The notes below the pieces were generated by a model. That model had not been told where the DNA came from. It ran no database searches and saw only the letters and a program-made list of their open reading frames with translations. Source: Streptomyces africanus (GTDB lineage Bacteria; Actinomycetota; Actinomycetes; Streptomycetales; Streptomycetaceae). Taken from it: DNA of 64,000 nucleotides. How positions within the stretch are numbered: the first letter of the stretch is position 1; each line of letters opens with the position of its first letter. Shown in pieces: positions 16,686 through 25,241 of this stretch. The translations under genes were made by a program, and so were the position numbers. The DNA lies in assembly GCF_002150735.1 (NCBI RefSeq), contig NZ_MUKA01000075.1:51918-115917 (forward strand). The letters run 5' to 3'.

Positions 16686-18188
16686 TCAGAGCGAACCGCC
16701 CGTGGCGCCGTTCCGGCCCCACTCGACCTGCGGCCCGTCGAACTGAGCGGCCGCGTGCCGGGAGGGACGGGCCGCGGGACCGAGGACGAAGACGTCCTCC
16801 GCGCCCTCGAGCACTCCGCCCGAGGGATCGTCGTCCCCGGACCGGCGAACGGGATCCCGATCCGGCAGGAAGATGTCGCGCACGATCATGACGCACAGAT
16901 ACAGCGTGCCCAGCAGGTGCAGGCCGATGGCCCAGTGATAGCCGTCGGTGGGCAGCCCCTTGTGGGCGTCTCCGCTGGTCGTGTACGCGAGGTACAGCCA
17001 GATGCCCAGGAAGTACGCCACCTCGCAGGCCTGCCAGATCAGGAAGTCCCGCCACTTCGGCCGGGCCAGGGCGGCCAGGGGCACCAGCCACAGGACGTAC
17101 TGCGGCGAGTAGACCTTGTTGGTGAGGATGAACGCCGCGACGATCAGGAAGGCCAGCTGGGCGAACCGTGGGCGGCGCCGAGCGGTCAGCGCCAGCACGG
17201 CGACACCCGCGCAGCACACCAGCATCAGCAGCGTGGCGAGCGTGTTGACGGTGTCGGTGCTGAGCGGGTTGTCCGAGTTCTGGGCCATGATCAGCCAGAA
17301 GGATCCGAAGTCGACGCCCCGTTCCTGGCTGAACGTGTAGAACTTCGACCAGCCGTCGAACGCGAAGAGCATCACCGGCCCGTTGACGACGACCCAGGCG
17401 ACGATCGCACCGCCCAGAGCCGTCCCGAACGCACGCCACTTGCCCGCGCGCCAGCACAGCACCAGCAGCGGCCCGAGGATCAGGAAGGGATAGAGCTTGG
17501 CGGCCGTGGCGAGTCCCAAGAGGACGCCGAAGGCGAGGGAGCGGCCGCGCGACCACATCAGCATCGCCGCGGCCGTCAGGGCGACCGCCAGCAGGTCCCA
17601 GTTGATGGTCGCCGTCAGGGCGAAGGCAGGCGCCAGGGCGACCAGCAGCCCGTCCCAGGGGCGTCGGGCATGGGTACGGGTCACGCAGACGGCGATGACC
17701 GACGCGCAGACCATCAGCATCCCGGCGTTGACCATCCAGTACCACTGCTCCTGGTCCTGGATGGTGCCGCTGCCGGGCGTGAGCCAGTTGGCGACCTCCA
17801 TGAAGACACCGGTGAGCACCGGGTACTCCAGGTACTGCATGTCGCCGGGGAGCTTGTCGAAGTACGGCACGAGCCCGTCGGCGAAGCCCCGCCCCTGGTA
17901 GAGGTGCGGGATGTCCGAGTAGCACGCGTGCGTGTACTGGGAGCTGGCACCGAAGAACCAGGCGCCGTTGTAGCAGGGCGCCTTCTGGACCAGGCCGAGG
18001 GCGAACATGCCGATCGCCACCAGCGCGATCACCCGTACGGGAGTCCACCAGGACGCCCCGAGCAGGGCACGCCGCCCGAGCGGGCCGCCGATCAGCTCGC
18101 TGCCGGCCGCGGCGACCTCGTCCTCCTGGGTCGGCCGGACCGGGTCCGGCTCGTGGACGCTCGCTTGCGTCGATTCTGCACTGGCCAT
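16686..18188 (-). CDS. Multi-pass glycosyltransferase, GT87/DUF2029-like
   Basis: 500 residues with about 10-12 hydrophobic helices. Acidic and aromatic residues cluster in the first extracytoplasmic loop (GFADGLVPYFDKLPGDMQYL), and YPVLTGVFMEV and NKVYSPQYVLWLVPLAAL are typical of polyprenol-phosphate-mannose-dependent transferases of this type. These add sugars to lipids or cell-surface glycans outside the membrane. The ATG at 18188 is chosen; ATGs at 18197 and 18215 are alternatives, and all have weak ribosome sites. It lies downstream of ponA on the same strand, separated by a parS pair. The acceptor is unknown. Confidence 0.75.
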   Translation of the reverse strand: MASAESTQASVHEPDPVRPTQEDEVAAAGSELIGGPLGRRALLGASWWTPVRVIALVAIGMFALGLVQKAPCYNGAWFFGASSQYTHACYSDIPHLYQGRGFADGLVPYFDKLPGDMQYLEYPVLTGVFMEVANWLTPGSGTIQDQEQWYWMVNAGMLMVCASVIAVCVTRTHARRPWDGLLVALAPAFALTATINWDLLAVALTAAAMLMWSRGRSLAFGVLLGLATAAKLYPFLILGPLLVLCWRAGKWRAFGTALGGAIVAWVVVNGPVMLFAFDGWSKFYTFSQERGVDFGSFWLIMAQNSDNPLSTDTVNTLATLLMLVCCAGVAVLALTARRRPRFAQLAFLIVAAFILTNKVYSPQYVLWLVPLAALARPKWRDFLIWQACEVAYFLGIWLYLAYTTSGDAHKGLPTDGYHWAIGLHLLGTLYLCVMIVRDIFLPDRDPVRRSGDDDPSGGVLEGAEDVFVLGPAARPSRHAAAQFDGPQVEWGRNGATGGSL

Positions 18189-18259
18189 GCCGCACATCCT
18201 GCCGTACGTATCCATCAATACGCCGAGGGCCGCCGCACCGGGTAGGTGCGGCGGCCCGT

Positions 18260-18273
18260 GTTTCACGTGAAAC
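18260..18273. promoter_or_regulatory. parS (perfect), first of a pair
   Basis: Exact GTTTCACGTGAAAC in the gap between ponA and the GT87 gene. Confidence 0.95.
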
Positions 18274-18281
18274 GTCTTCGC

Positions 18282-18295
18282 GTTTCACGTGAAAC
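18282..18295. promoter_or_regulatory. parS (perfect), second of a pair
   Basis: Exact GTTTCACGTGAAAC, 22 bp centre-to-centre from the first copy. Confidence 0.95.
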
Positions 18296-18318
18296 ACCCA
18301 TGCCGGGCGATCAGCCGG

Positions 18319-20961
18319 CTATCCGGCGGGGCCTCCGAAGATGCCGCCGTTGCCGTTGCCTCTGGTATTGCCGCCGTTCTCGTTCGTGAGGCTGGGCGAA
18401 GGCGAGGGCGACACGTCTCCGCCTGTACCGCCGCCGTTCTCCGTACCGCCGTCGTTCTCACACCCGAAGAAGCCACAGGTGTCGCTCGGCGAGGGCGACG
18501 GAGACGTGGGTGTCTCGCTGGGCGTGGCGCTCGGCGACTCGGTCACGGTCTCGCTGGGCTCCACGCTGGGCGTCGGCTTCGGCGACGGAGCGCCCACCTC
18601 GTGCTGGATCTGGCCGATCTCCTCGGCCTCCGGGAAGCCGAGGTCGGGCTTGCCCTTCAGCGCGGCCTTCATGTACTCGGTCCACACCTCGGTGGGAGTG
18701 TCACCACCGTGGATGGACTCCTCACCCGCCGTGCCGTTCATGGAGAGCAGCTTGGCGCTCTTGGGATCCTCACGGAACATCGCGACCGAGGTCGACAGCT
18801 GCTGGGTGTAGCCGACGAACCAGGCGGACTTGTTCTCATCCGTGGTACCGGTTTTACCGGCCGCCGTACGGCCCAGGGCCAGGGCGTTCTTACCCGTACC
18901 GTTCTGGACGACGTTCTCCAGAGTGTCCGTGACGTTGTTGGCCACGTTCTCTGGCATCGCCTGCGTGATGCGCGGCTTGTCGAAGCCTTCGACTTCCTGC
19001 CCGTTGAACTTGACGCTGGTCACGGAGTACGGAGAGGCCTGCTTGCCGGCGGCGGCGAACGTCGCGTAGGCGTCGGCCATGCGGATCGCACTGGGAGTCG
19101 ACGTACCGAGCGCGAACGACGGGTTGAGGGTGGCGAAACTGGCGTCCAGGATGCCGGACTTCTCGGCCACGTCCCGCACGTTCCTCATCCCGACGTCCAT
19201 GCCGAGCTGGACGAACGGGGTGTTGACGGACTGTTCCATCGCCTTGCGCAAGGTGATGTAGCCCCAGGGATGGTCGCTCTCGTTCTCCTGGAAGAACGGT
19301 GTGTTGTCCTTCTTCAGGACGTAGGAGCCGTCGTTGTTCCTGACCTTGAGGTGGTCGTTGCCGTTGTACTTGCTCAGCGGGGAGAGGGGACCGTCGCTCC
19401 GGTAGGTGCCGTGTTCCATGGCGGCGGCGAGTACGAACGGCTTCCACGTCGAACCGACGGGGACACCCGACGTGTCCGCGTTGTTGTTGAAGTGGCCGTT
19501 CTCGTACCCCGCACCACCGTAGAGCGCGACGATCGCGCCGTCCTTGGGCTTCACCGACGCCGCGCCGAACTGGACGTGCTTGTCCAGCTCACGCTTCTCC
19601 GGGTTCAGCTTTTCCTTCTCGACCTTCTTCACGGCCTTGGCCAGCGCCTCGACCTTGGCTTTCTCGAAGGTCGTCTTGATCTGGTAGCCGCCCTGGTCGA
19701 ACTGCTTCTCCGTGATGTTGGAGTGGTTCAGGACGTACTTCTTGGCGGTGTCCGCCAGGTAGCCGATCTGGCCGCTCATGCCCTTGGTCGCCTTGCGGCC
19801 CTGGGGCATGGGGTAGTTCTTGATCGCCTTCTGGTACGCGGCGTCCGAGAGCTTGTTGTCGTTGTGCATCTGCTCGAGGATCCAGCCCCAGCGCGCCCTG
19901 GACCGCTTCTCATTGGCCTTGGGGGTCGCCGTGGAGTCGAGACTCTCGTTGCCCGCGGGGTCGTAGTACGTCGGGCCCTTGAGGAGGGCGGCGAGGAAGG
20001 CGCACTCGTTCGGCTCGAGCCTAACCGCGTCCTTGCCGTAGTACGTCTGGGCGGCGGCCTGGATGCCGTAGGCGCCGCGGCCGTAGTAGGAGGTGTTCAG
20101 GTACCCCTGGAGAATCTCGTCCTTGGAGAGCTTGGTGCCCACCTTGATCGAGATGAACATTTCCTTGAACTTACGGGTGATCGTCTGGTCCTGGCTCAGG
20201 TAGGTGTTCTTGACGAACTGCTGGGTGATCGTCGAACCACCCTGCGTGTCGCCGCCCCGGGCCATGTTCGCCAGAGCACGGGCGATGCCCATCGGGTCGA
20301 CACCCGAGTCCTTGTAGAAGCTCTTGTTCTCGGCCGAGATCACCGCCTGCTGCATGGCCTCGGGGATCCGGTCGATCGTGACGTTCTGCCGGTTCTGGCC
20401 GCTTCCGGTCGCGACCATCTGCTGGCCGTTGGACCAGTAGTAGACGTTGTTCTGCGACAGCGCCGCCGCGTTCTCCTCGTTGGGGACGCCGACCATGGCG
20501 TACCCGATGCCCGCCACGGCCACCAGGCTGCCGAAGAAGCCGATGCACAGACCGGAGACGAGCTTCCAGGACGGCAGCCAGCGCTGCCAGCCGTACTTGT
20601 CGGCCCGCGGATAGTCGATCAGCCGCTTCTTGTCGGAATAGGCGGGCGTGCGCCCTCTGCCTCGCCCGGGCCCGGCCGGACTGCCGGGAGCGGCGCGCCG
20701 GCCGCCACGGGACGGTTCGGCCGCTCTGCGTCGGCCGCCTCCGGTACTTCTCTGCGCCGCACGCCGGGCCTCGGCACGGCCGCCGTACGGACGCTCCTCA
20801 CCCCCCGAGCCGTAGGAGTCCGACCCATAGGAGTCGGACGGAGACCCGGTGGCGCCTCGCGGGGCCGCGCGGCGGCCGGGGGACGAGCCGGACTGGCCGC
20901 GTCGGGCCGCGGCACGTCCGCCTCCCTGCGGCTGCGGCGGTTTGCGACGGTGCTCGCTCAT
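18319..20961 (-). CDS. ponA: Class A penicillin-binding protein (bifunctional transglycosylase/transpeptidase)
   Basis: 880 residues. A 130-residue Arg/Gly/Ser-rich cytoplasmic tail contains a short SYGSDSYGSGG stretch. One membrane segment (about 135-160) precedes a GT51 transglycosylase domain (SAENKSFYKDSGVDP, GGSTITQQFVKN). The transpeptidase domain follows with the catalytic Ser in STWK, then SVN and KTGT. The extracellular C-terminus is a Pro/Ser/Thr then Asn/Gly-rich tail. It polymerises and crosslinks peptidoglycan. The ATG at 20961 follows GAGGAG. It is divergent from a PadR gene and upstream of a GT87 gene. Confidence 0.95.
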   Translation of the reverse strand: MSEHRRKPPQPQGGGRAAARRGQSGSSPGRRAAPRGATGSPSDSYGSDSYGSGGEERPYGGRAEARRAAQRSTGGGRRRAAEPSRGGRRAAPGSPAGPGRGRGRTPAYSDKKRLIDYPRADKYGWQRWLPSWKLVSGLCIGFFGSLVAVAGIGYAMVGVPNEENAAALSQNNVYYWSNGQQMVATGSGQNRQNVTIDRIPEAMQQAVISAENKSFYKDSGVDPMGIARALANMARGGDTQGGSTITQQFVKNTYLSQDQTITRKFKEMFISIKVGTKLSKDEILQGYLNTSYYGRGAYGIQAAAQTYYGKDAVRLEPNECAFLAALLKGPTYYDPAGNESLDSTATPKANEKRSRARWGWILEQMHNDNKLSDAAYQKAIKNYPMPQGRKATKGMSGQIGYLADTAKKYVLNHSNITEKQFDQGGYQIKTTFEKAKVEALAKAVKKVEKEKLNPEKRELDKHVQFGAASVKPKDGAIVALYGGAGYENGHFNNNADTSGVPVGSTWKPFVLAAAMEHGTYRSDGPLSPLSKYNGNDHLKVRNNDGSYVLKKDNTPFFQENESDHPWGYITLRKAMEQSVNTPFVQLGMDVGMRNVRDVAEKSGILDASFATLNPSFALGTSTPSAIRMADAYATFAAAGKQASPYSVTSVKFNGQEVEGFDKPRITQAMPENVANNVTDTLENVVQNGTGKNALALGRTAAGKTGTTDENKSAWFVGYTQQLSTSVAMFREDPKSAKLLSMNGTAGEESIHGGDTPTEVWTEYMKAALKGKPDLGFPEAEEIGQIQHEVGAPSPKPTPSVEPSETVTESPSATPSETPTSPSPSPSDTCGFFGCENDGGTENGGGTGGDVSPSPSPSLTNENGGNTRGNGNGGIFGGPAG

Positions 20962-21246
20962 CGAACGACTACTCCTCGGGCAGGCGCACCCCTGCGCGCC
21001 TGGAAACGGCGGCTGGTTTCCGGTCCCCCCGAAGTACGGATGCGGTCGGCTCCGCATTCATCGGTCCCGCATGCACCCGTACTACACCAGAGACGACGAC
21101 GCCCTCAGGCGTCACTTGGTTCCCGGTGATGTGCATGGCGCACAGACTACGCACCGTCAAAACCTGCCGAGGCCTGAAGTTCACCTCAAATCAGGCAACT
21201 CGCGTCCGATGAATCGGTGATGTGACCCCGTTCACCGCACCCTCTC

Positions 21247-21275
21247 TTGTCGCATCCGGAAGGCCGTTCTATCGT
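21247..21275 (+). promoter_or_regulatory. Promoter of the padR-ino1 operon
   Basis: TTGTCG (21247-21252), a 17-bp spacer, TATCGT (21270-21275). The 23-bp palindrome described next starts just after the -10, so bound protein would block initiation. Confidence 0.65.
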
Positions 21276-21277
21276 CG

Positions 21278-21300
21278 TGATGTATCGAGTCGATACATCA
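21278..21300. promoter_or_regulatory. Operator palindrome for the PadR regulator
   Basis: Perfect 11-1-11 palindrome with arms TGATGTATCGA and TCGATACATCA around a central G. It contains the ATGT...ACAT ends typical of PadR operators. Two further ACATC half sites follow at about 21307-21327. Position over the start of transcription implies repression. Confidence 0.7.
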
Positions 21301-21352
21301 GCGCGACACATCGGCCCGAGACATCGGGTACCGCGGCAGAGAGGAGGCGACG

Positions 21353-22027
21353 ATGAGCCGGCGTTCCGGGATCCTCGAGTTCGCCGTACTCGGCCTGCTC
21401 CGCGAATCTCCGATGCACGGCTATGAGCTGCGCAAACGACTCAACACATCACTGGGTGTGTTCCGTGCGTTCAGCTACGGGACGCTGTACCCCTGCCTCA
21501 AGACGCTGGTCGCCAACGGCTGGCTGATCGAGGAGCCGGGGAACGACACCGAGGCCGCTCCCCTCACCGGCCGCCGCGCCAAGATCGTCTACCGGTTGAC
21601 GGCGGAGGGTAAGGAGCACTTCGAGCAGCTGCTCTCACAGACCGGGCCCGAGGCGTACGAGGACGAGACATTCGCAGCCCGTTTCGCCTTCTTCGGGCAA
21701 ACCTCACGTGATGTACGCATGCGCGTGCTGGAGGGCCGCCGCAGCCGGCTGGAGGAGCGCCTGGAGAAGATGCGCCTCTCCCTGGCCCGGACCCGGGAGC
21801 GCCTCGACGACTACACGCTTGAGCTCCAGCGCCACGGGATGGAGTCCGTGGAGCGCGAAGTGCGCTGGCTGAACGAGCTCATCGAGAGCGAGCGGGCGGG
21901 GCGGGACCTGAAGGGTTCCGCGACGGGGGAGCCCGGTTCGCGTGACACCACATCTGGAGCGTCGGGCGGCCTGCCCCGGCCGGGGGACGACCCCCGTCCG
22001 GATACGCCCGGCGACACCGCCACGTGA
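21353..22027 (+). CDS. PadR-family transcriptional regulator
   Basis: 224 residues. The winged helix begins [20 protein letters not shown], the standard PadR signature. The wing contains [18 protein letters not shown] long dimerisation helix follows (about 120-180), then a disordered tail. The ATG at 21353 follows GAGAGGAGG. It is the first gene of an operon with ino1, 44 bp upstream of it, and the palindrome in its own promoter suggests autoregulation that would also govern inositol synthesis. Confidence 0.92.
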   Translation: MSRRSGILEFAVLGLLRESPMHGYELRKRLNTSLGVFRAFSYGTLYPCLKTLVANGWLIEEPGNDTEAAPLTGRRAKIVYRLTAEGKEHFEQLLSQTGPEAYEDETFAARFAFFGQTSRDVRMRVLEGRRSRLEERLEKMRLSLARTRERLDDYTLELQRHGMESVEREVRWLNELIESERAGRDLKGSATGEPGSRDTTSGASGGLPRPGDDPRPDTPGDTAT

Positions 22028-22071
22028 GAGCCCGCCACGGGCCTCACTCGTACACACAGGGAGCAACCGGA

Positions 22072-23154
22072 ATGGGTTCGGTTCGCGTAGCCATCGTCGG
22101 TGTGGGCAACTGCGCCGCATCGCTGGTGCAGGGAGTCGAGTACTACAAGGACGCCGACCCGGCGTCCAAGGTGCCGGGCCTGATGCACGTCCAGTTCGGC
22201 GACTACCACGTCCGCGACGTCGAGTTCGTCGCCGCGTTCGACGTGGACGCCAAGAAGGTCGGCCTCGACCTGGCGGACGCCATCGGCGCCTCCGAGAACA
22301 ACACCATCAAGATCTGCGACGTCCCCAGCACCGGTGTGACGGTCCAGCGCGGCCACACGCTCGACGGCCTCGGCAAGTACTACCGCGAGACCATCGAGGA
22401 GTCCGCCGAGGAGCCGGTCGACGTCGTTCAGGTCCTCAAGGACAAGCAGGTCGACGTCCTCGTCTGCTACCTGCCCGTCGGCTCCGAGGACGCGGCGAAG
22501 TTCTACGCCCAGTGCGCCATCGACGCCAAGGTCGCCTTCGTCAACGCCCTTCCGGTCTTCATCGCCGGCACCAAGGAGTGGGCCGACAAGTTCACCGAGG
22601 CGGGCGTCCCGATCGTCGGCGACGACATCAAGTCCCAGGTCGGCGCCACCATCACGCACCGCGTCATGGCGAAGCTGTTCGAGGACCGCGGTGTCGTCCT
22701 GGACCGCACGATGCAGCTGAACGTCGGCGGCAACATGGACTTCAAGAACATGCTCGAGCGCGACCGCCTCGAGTCGAAGAAGATCTCCAAGACGCAGGCC
22801 GTCACCTCCCAGATCCGCGACCGTGACATGGGCGCGGACAACGTCCACATCGGCCCGTCCGACTACGTCGCCTGGCTGGACGACCGCAAGTGGGCCTATG
22901 TCCGCCTGGAGGGCCGCGCCTTCGGTGACGTCCCGCTGAACCTGGAGTACAAGCTGGAGGTCTGGGACTCCCCGAACTCCGCCGGCGTCATCATCGACGC
23001 CCTGCGCGCCGCGAAGATCGCCAAGGACCGCGGCATCGGCGGTCCCGTGCTCTCCGCGTCGAGCTACTTCATGAAGTCCCCGCCCGTCCAGTACTACGAC
23101 GACGAGGCCCGCGAGAACGTCGAGAAGTTCATCAAGGGTGAGGTCGAGCGCTGA
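22072..23154 (+). CDS. ino1: Inositol-3-phosphate synthase
   Basis: 360 residues. The NAD-binding start is [18 protein letters not shown], and the C-terminal catalytic core includes [27 protein letters not shown] and VHIGPSDYV. It converts glucose 6-phosphate to inositol 3-phosphate, the first step towards phosphatidylinositol and mycothiol. The ATG at 22072 follows AGGGAG. The linkage to a PadR gene matches other actinobacteria. A perfect palindrome terminates the operon. Confidence 0.96.
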   Translation: MGSVRVAIVGVGNCAASLVQGVEYYKDADPASKVPGLMHVQFGDYHVRDVEFVAAFDVDAKKVGLDLADAIGASENNTIKICDVPSTGVTVQRGHTLDGLGKYYRETIEESAEEPVDVVQVLKDKQVDVLVCYLPVGSEDAAKFYAQCAIDAKVAFVNALPVFIAGTKEWADKFTEAGVPIVGDDIKSQVGATITHRVMAKLFEDRGVVLDRTMQLNVGGNMDFKNMLERDRLESKKISKTQAVTSQIRDRDMGADNVHIGPSDYVAWLDDRKWAYVRLEGRAFGDVPLNLEYKLEVWDSPNSAGVIIDALRAAKIAKDRGIGGPVLSASSYFMKSPPVQYYDDEARENVEKFIKGEVER

Positions 23155-23187
23155 GGCGCCGTAACCAGTCGCTCCTGCCAGGGCTGT

Positions 23188-23221
23188 GAGGGTCCCCGGG
23201 TCGTACGACCCGGGGACCCTC
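23188..23221 (+). terminator. 34-bp perfect palindrome terminator after ino1
   Basis: Arms 23188-23204 and 23205-23221 are fully complementary with no spacer, 33 bp after the stop codon. Confidence 0.85.
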
Positions 23222-23244
23222 TCCCGTATGTGAGGCTGTGCCCC

Positions 23245-24507
23245 ATGGCCGTCGTCCGTGACCTGCGTGTCCTGTTGCGCTTCCAGGGCTTCAGGCGCCT
23301 GCTCGGCGTACGCCTGCTCTCCCAGGGTGCCGACGGCGTCTACCAGATCGCGCTCGCCTCGTACGTGGTCTTCTCGCCGGAGAAGCAGACCTCGGCGGCC
23401 GCGGTCGCCTCCGCCATGGCGGTGCTGCTGCTCCCGTACTCTCTCGTCGGCCCTTTCGCCGGTGTCCTTCTGGACCGCTGGCGGCGCCGTCAGGTTCTGC
23501 TCTACGGAAGCCTGCTGCGCGCGTTGCTGGCTTCCGCCACGGCCCTGCTGATACTCAGTCCCGCTCCGGACTGGCTCTTCTACGTCTCCGCCCTGTGCGT
23601 CACCGCCGTCAACCGTTTCGTCCTCGCCGGCCTGTCCGCGGCCCTGCCCCGCGTGGTCGACGCCGAGCGCCTCGTCATCGCCAACTCCCTCTCCCCGACC
23701 ACGGGAACACTGGCGGCGACCGCTGGCGGCGGCCTTGCCTTCGCCGTCCGCCTGGTGGTGGCGGACGGCGACGCCGCCGTGGTGCTCGTGGGAGCCGTGC
23801 TATATCTGTGCGCCGCCCTGGCATCGCTCAGCATGGCGCGAGAACTCCTGGGCCCCGACCGGAACTCGGCACGCGTGCGGCTCGGGACGGCTCTCACCGG
23901 AACCGCGCGCGATCTGGCGGCGAGCGTACGTCACCTGGCCGCGCCGCAGCGCCGGGAAGCGGCCTGGGCGCTCGTGGCCATGTCACTGATGCGCTTCTGC
24001 TACGGCGCCCTGCTGGTGATGCTGCTGATGCTCTGCCGGTACGCGCTCACCACGACCGCGGACGACGGACTCGCCTTGCTGGGCCTGGCGTTGGGCGTCT
24101 CCGGCGCAGGCTTCTTCGCGGCGGCCGCGGTGACGCCGTGGGCCGCGGGGCGGCTCGGGCCGGGCCGCTGGATCGTCGTGTGCGCGGGGGCCGCCGCGCT
24201 GCTGGAGCCCGCTCTCGGGCTGCCCTTCGCCACTGCCCCTCTGCTGGCCGCGGCCTTCGTCCTGGGTCTGACCACCCAGGGCGCGAAGATCGCCACGGAC
24301 ACGATCGTCCAGTCCTCCGTCGAGGACGGTTTCCGTGGCCGGATCTTCTCGGTCTACGACGTGCTCTTCAACGTCGCTTTCGTCGGCGCAGCCGCCATCG
24401 CCGCCCTGATACTGCCGCCGGACGGCCGATCCGTGCCGCTGGTGATCACGATCGCCGTTATCTACGCGGCAGTAGCTGTGACTATGGGACGGTTTGGCCA
24501 CCAGTAA
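23245..24507 (+). CDS. MFS transporter
   Basis: 420 residues with about 12 hydrophobic segments. The loop between helices 2 and 3 has the motif-A-like GVLLDRWRRRQVLLYG. The second half includes TTQGAKIATDTIVQSSVEDG followed by FRGRIFSVYDVLFN, seen in MFS_3/enterobactin-exporter-like proteins. The ATG at 23245 lies just after the ino1 terminator. The cargo is unknown and the context does not suggest one. Confidence 0.85.
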   Translation: MAVVRDLRVLLRFQGFRRLLGVRLLSQGADGVYQIALASYVVFSPEKQTSAAAVASAMAVLLLPYSLVGPFAGVLLDRWRRRQVLLYGSLLRALLASATALLILSPAPDWLFYVSALCVTAVNRFVLAGLSAALPRVVDAERLVIANSLSPTTGTLAATAGGGLAFAVRLVVADGDAAVVLVGAVLYLCAALASLSMARELLGPDRNSARVRLGTALTGTARDLAASVRHLAAPQRREAAWALVAMSLMRFCYGALLVMLLMLCRYALTTTADDGLALLGLALGVSGAGFFAAAAVTPWAAGRLGPGRWIVVCAGAAALLEPALGLPFATAPLLAAAFVLGLTTQGAKIATDTIVQSSVEDGFRGRIFSVYDVLFNVAFVGAAAIAALILPPDGRSVPLVITIAVIYAAVAVTMGRFGHQ

Positions 24508-24525
24508 GTGTCACATCAATGACAC
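24508..24525. promoter_or_regulatory. Short inverted repeat upstream of the LppU-like gene
   Basis: GTGTCA-N6-TGACAC (24508-24513 with 24520-24525), immediately after the MFS stop. It could be a regulator site or a weak hairpin. Confidence 0.35.
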
Positions 24526-24631
24526 AGAGCCACATCTGGCTACTGCGGTGTCAGTGGGGACCGCTACCTTACGTGGGTCTTATCTCGCGACATGTTCGCG
24601 TCACTCAACCATGTTCTAGGGGGACCCCCAA

Positions 24632-25141
24632 GTGACCACTCCGCCGCCCCAGGGCAACCCGTTCGCACAGGGCCAGCCCGCGGGTCAGCCCCAGGCTCCG
24701 TACCCGCCGCAGGGCGGCTACCCCCAGCAGCCCGGCCAGCCCGGCTTCCCGCCCCAGGGGGCGGCTCCGTACGCTCCGGTCCCGCCGCAGCCGACCGGCC
24801 GCAAGCTCAGCTTCAAGACCATCAAGAACATCGTCATCGTCATCGCGGTGGCGGGCATTGCCATCGGCGGCTACATAACCAGCCGCGACGACGCCAACAC
24901 GGCGTCCGTCGGCAGCTGCATGCACCGCGGCAGCTCCAACGACAACAACCCGGACCTCGAAGTCGTCGAGTGCAGCGATGCGAAGGCTCAGTACGTGGTG
25001 CTGGCCAAGATCGAGGGCGCGTACCTCACGGAGACCCTGGCATCGAGCAAGTGCGAGGCCGAGGCCAAGGACTTCCAGTACACGTACACCGAGAGCGGTG
25101 ACGGCAAGGACTTCCTGCTCTGCCTGAAGGACAAGAAGTAA
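24632..25141 (+). CDS. LppU/SCO3897-family membrane-anchored protein
   Basis: 169 residues. The N-terminal 55 residues are Pro/Gln/Gly-rich and cytoplasmic. One membrane helix follows (NIVIVIAVAGIAIGGYI, about 66-82). The extracellular part of about 85 residues has four cysteines (in SCMHRG, VVECSD, SSKCEA and LLCLKD), likely two disulfides. The GTG at 24632 follows a GGGGGA stretch. The family name is from memory of proteins at this position next to cca; function is unknown. Confidence 0.7.
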   Translation: MTTPPPQGNPFAQGQPAGQPQAPYPPQGGYPQQPGQPGFPPQGAAPYAPVPPQPTGRKLSFKTIKNIVIVIAVAGIAIGGYITSRDDANTASVGSCMHRGSSNDNNPDLEVVECSDAKAQYVVLAKIEGAYLTETLASSKCEAEAKDFQYTYTESGDGKDFLLCLKDKK

Positions 25142-25152
25142 GGCAGACACAG

Positions 25153-25188
25153 CGAGGGGCGGTGTTTCACGTGAAACACCGCCCCTCG
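25153..25188. terminator. 36-bp perfect palindrome with parS at its centre
   Basis: Pairs around 25170/25171. The central 14 bp (25164-25177) are a perfect parS. It lies just after the LppU-like gene and can form a GC-rich terminator hairpin. Confidence 0.85.
25164..25177. promoter_or_regulatory. parS (perfect)
   Basis: Exact GTTTCACGTGAAAC inside the first of two palindromes between convergent genes. Confidence 0.95.
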
Positions 25189-25199
25189 GCCCGTCTCCC

Positions 25200-25231
25200 C
25201 AGGGTCATGTTTCACGTGAAACATGACCCTG
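25200..25231. terminator. 32-bp perfect palindrome with parS at its centre
   Basis: Pairs around 25215/25216. The central 14 bp (25209-25222) are a perfect parS. It lies 11 bp from the cca stop and is likely its terminator. A half site GTTTCACG follows at 25231. Confidence 0.85.
25209..25222. promoter_or_regulatory. parS (perfect)
   Basis: Exact GTTTCACGTGAAAC, 45 bp from the previous copy. Confidence 0.95.
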
Positions 25232-25241
25232 TTTCACGGCC

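Larger units (their letters stand above)
20962..21352. other. ponA/PadR divergent intergenic region
   Basis: 391 bp without a convincing gene. The right half carries the PadR-ino1 promoter and operator. The left half must carry the ponA promoter, which I could not place. Confidence 0.6.

Noticed and set aside
15517..18297. Very long minus-strand frame across the racemase-like gene and the GT87 gene
   Set aside because: It covers two well-supported genes in other frames and shows no recognisable domain; an artefact of few stop codons in high-GC DNA.
18289..21129. Plus-strand frame of more than 900 codons opposite ponA
   Set aside because: ponA has every catalytic motif of a class A PBP; the opposite frame is a shadow.
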